A stretch of DNA of 64,000 nt from Bacillus cereus ATCC 14579. GTDB lineage: Bacteria > Bacillota > Bacilli > Bacillales > Bacillaceae_G. Under the pieces are notes generated by a model, which saw only the letters and a list, made by a program, of their open reading frames with translations, ran no database searches and had not been told where the DNA came from. How positions within the stretch are numbered: the stretch's first letter is position 1; each line of letters starts with the position of its first letter. The stretch is taken from the NCBI RefSeq assembly GCF_000007825.1, contig NC_004722.1:4256501-4320500 (forward strand). Direction: 5' to 3'. Of the stretch, positions 63,060 through 64,000 are shown piece after piece. A program made the position numbers and the translations under genes.

Positions 63060-63347
63060 TTATTCAGCTTCTTGCTCATCAGCAATAGTGTTAAACGTTT
63101 CTTGTACCATTTCCCACTCTTCTTCTGATTCGATTGGAAGTAAAACTCCGCCCTCTTCTTCATTTTGCTCATAAGCCATTGCATCATAAATTGGGTCTCC
63201 ATCTTCATCTACTTCACCGATTGGAGAGAAGATTACGTATGATTTTTTACCAAATTTGTCAGCATCAAAAGTGAAAATAATTTCACATAAATGTTCGTTA
63301 CCTTTTTCGTCTACAATTGTAATTTGACGTTCTTCCATTTTGGTCAC
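63060..63347 (-). CDS. yrzB: DUF1292 family protein YrzB
   Basis: 95 residues, very acidic. EERQITIVDEKGNEHLCEII and YVIFSPIGEVDEDGDPIYDA show the DUF1292 fold. Always found with ruvX and ireB between alaS and mltG in Bacillus; the function is unknown. Four bases from ruvX, so it is in one operon. Confidence 0.9.
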   Translation of the reverse strand: MTKMEERQITIVDEKGNEHLCEIIFTFDADKFGKKSYVIFSPIGEVDEDGDPIYDAMAYEQNEEEGGVLLPIESEEEWEMVQETFNTIADEQEAE

Positions 63348-63350
63348 CTC

Positions 63351-63764
63351 TTATTTTCTATCTAAAAATCCTTGTAAGATTACGACTGCAGCCATCTTAT
63401 CGATTACTTGTTTTCGCTTCTTACGACTTACATCAGCTGAAATGAGTAGACGTTCCGCTGCCATTGTTGACAAACGCTCGTCCCACATTACAACGTCTAA
63501 TTGTAACAGCTCTCGTAGGTTTTCTGCAAATTGTTGGCACGCTTCGCCACGTGGGCCAATTGTACCATTCATATTTTTAGGTAAACCTACTACTATTTTG
63601 TCCACATTGTACTGCTTTACTAACTCAGAAATACGATCAAAACCAAAGTGACCTCGTTCTTCGTTAATCTTAATTGTTTCTAATCCTTGTGCTGTCCAGC
63701 CCATTTCGTCGCTAATTGCAACTCCGACTGTTTTTGTACCTACATCTAAACCTAATATCCGCAT
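63351..63764 (-). CDS. ruvX: Holliday junction resolvase-like protein RuvX (YqgF)
   Basis: 137 residues of the RNase H fold: ILGLDVGTKTVGVAISD (about 3-19), VVGLPKNMNGTIGPRG and WDERLSTMAAERLL carry the acidic residues. Relatives have been linked to Holliday junction resolution and 16S pre-rRNA processing. The gap to ireB is only three bases. Confidence 0.93.
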   Translation of the reverse strand: MRILGLDVGTKTVGVAISDEMGWTAQGLETIKINEERGHFGFDRISELVKQYNVDKIVVGLPKNMNGTIGPRGEACQQFAENLRELLQLDVVMWDERLSTMAAERLLISADVSRKKRKQVIDKMAAVVILQGFLDRK

Positions 63765-63767
63765 AAA

Positions 63768-64000
63768 CTACTCCTCACGATGATGTTTCAAGTAAGACTT
63801 CACAAGCTCTTCAATTAACTCATCACGTTCAAGCTTGCGAATGATGCTACGTGCATCTTTATGGCGAGGTATGTATGCTGGGTCTCCACTTAATAAATAA
63901 CCGACGATTTGGTTAATCGGATTATAGCCTTTTTCTTGAAGTGCATCATACACAGTTAAAAGTACATCATTTACATGGACACTCTGTTTTTCATCTTGAA
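63768..64000 (-). CDS. ireB: IreB family regulatory phosphoprotein, 5' end beyond the window
   Basis: The frame stays open to the window edge, giving 77 codons (QDEKQSVHVNDVLLTVYDAL through to KSYLKHHREE); about ten N-terminal residues must lie outside. It matches IreB (YrzL/UPF0297), a substrate of Ser/Thr kinase IreK in enterococci. First of the ireB-ruvX-yrzB group. Confidence 0.92.
   Translation of the reverse strand, partial: QDEKQSVHVNDVLLTVYDALQEKGYNPINQIVGYLLSGDPAYIPRHKDARSIIRKLERDELIEELVKSYLKHHREE

Noticed and set aside
1..64000. CRISPR array, rRNA or tRNA genes, complete insertion sequence
   Set aside because: No regularly spaced repeats, no cloverleaf with CCA-type acceptor end and no transposase reading frame were seen.

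Overview
The window is chromosomal DNA of a Bacillus cereus-group bacterium (cereus / anthracis / thuringiensis lineage). The basis is low-GC Firmicute coding with strong AGGAGG-type ribosome sites, frequent TTG starts, sporulation genes (gpr, sigK, sda) and bcr1-type repeats. Gene order also matches the Bacillus hrcA-lepA-gpr-rpsT-holA-comE-yqe block and the mltG-trmR-udk-greA-pbpI-mtnN-mcc block. I see no rRNA, tRNA, CRISPR array, prophage or complete transposase gene.

Left part (1-18.3 kb), mostly minus strand, is conserved housekeeping: hrcA with its CIRCE operator, hemW, an HxlR regulator, lepA, yqxA, gpr, rpsT (plus), holA, yqzM (plus), comEC-comEB-comEA with divergent comER, then yqeM-rsfS-yqeK-nadD-yhbY-aroE-yqeH-yqeG (ribosome maturation, NAD and shikimate enzymes). 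In this copy yhbY is frameshifted by one extra base, and yqeH is frameshifted at a run of ten G that looks foreign to the genome.

Middle part (18.3-46.9 kb) is more variable. It starts with sda (sporulation checkpoint) in a cluster of DnaA boxes, psd, and an uninterrupted sigK. Then come an unknown membrane protein, a YcdB-domain protein, rpmG, a nitroreductase, a small alarmone synthetase, a lipoprotein, alkaline phosphatase behind PhoP-type boxes, a GNAT protein with a hydrolase lipoprotein, a DoxX protein, and a caspase-fold protein paired with a histidine phosphatase. A small membrane-protein gene is split by a bcr1 repeat. Next are a secreted beta-propeller protein and a large subtilisin-like protease. 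Two tandem tyrosine T-box riboswitches drive a phenylalanine hydroxylase (phhA) and its pterin dehydratase. They are followed by catE-catD with a divergent XRE-cupin regulator, a MaoC-like protein, two GNAT enzymes, and a Fur-box-controlled iron-siderophore ABC operon ending in an ankyrin protein.

Right part (46.9-64 kb) returns to conserved order: yrhC, adhE (two Rex boxes), mccB-mccA-mtnN-yrrT (methionine to cysteine; yrrT carries a one-base frameshift), a DUF2536 gene, yrrS, pbpI, a lipoprotein, greA, udk, trhP2-trhP1-trmR (tRNA wobble uridine modification), mltG, yrzB, ruvX and the 3' part of ireB.

Four near-complete bcr1-type repeats (31.4, 36.3, 42.9 and 57.1 kb) and three remnants (18.6, 23.6 and 25.3 kb) lie here. 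They are bounded by ATAAA, and several begin exactly at the stop codon of the preceding gene. Three separate frame-breaking indels in otherwise well-conserved genes mean that base-level quality should be checked before any gene is called inactive.
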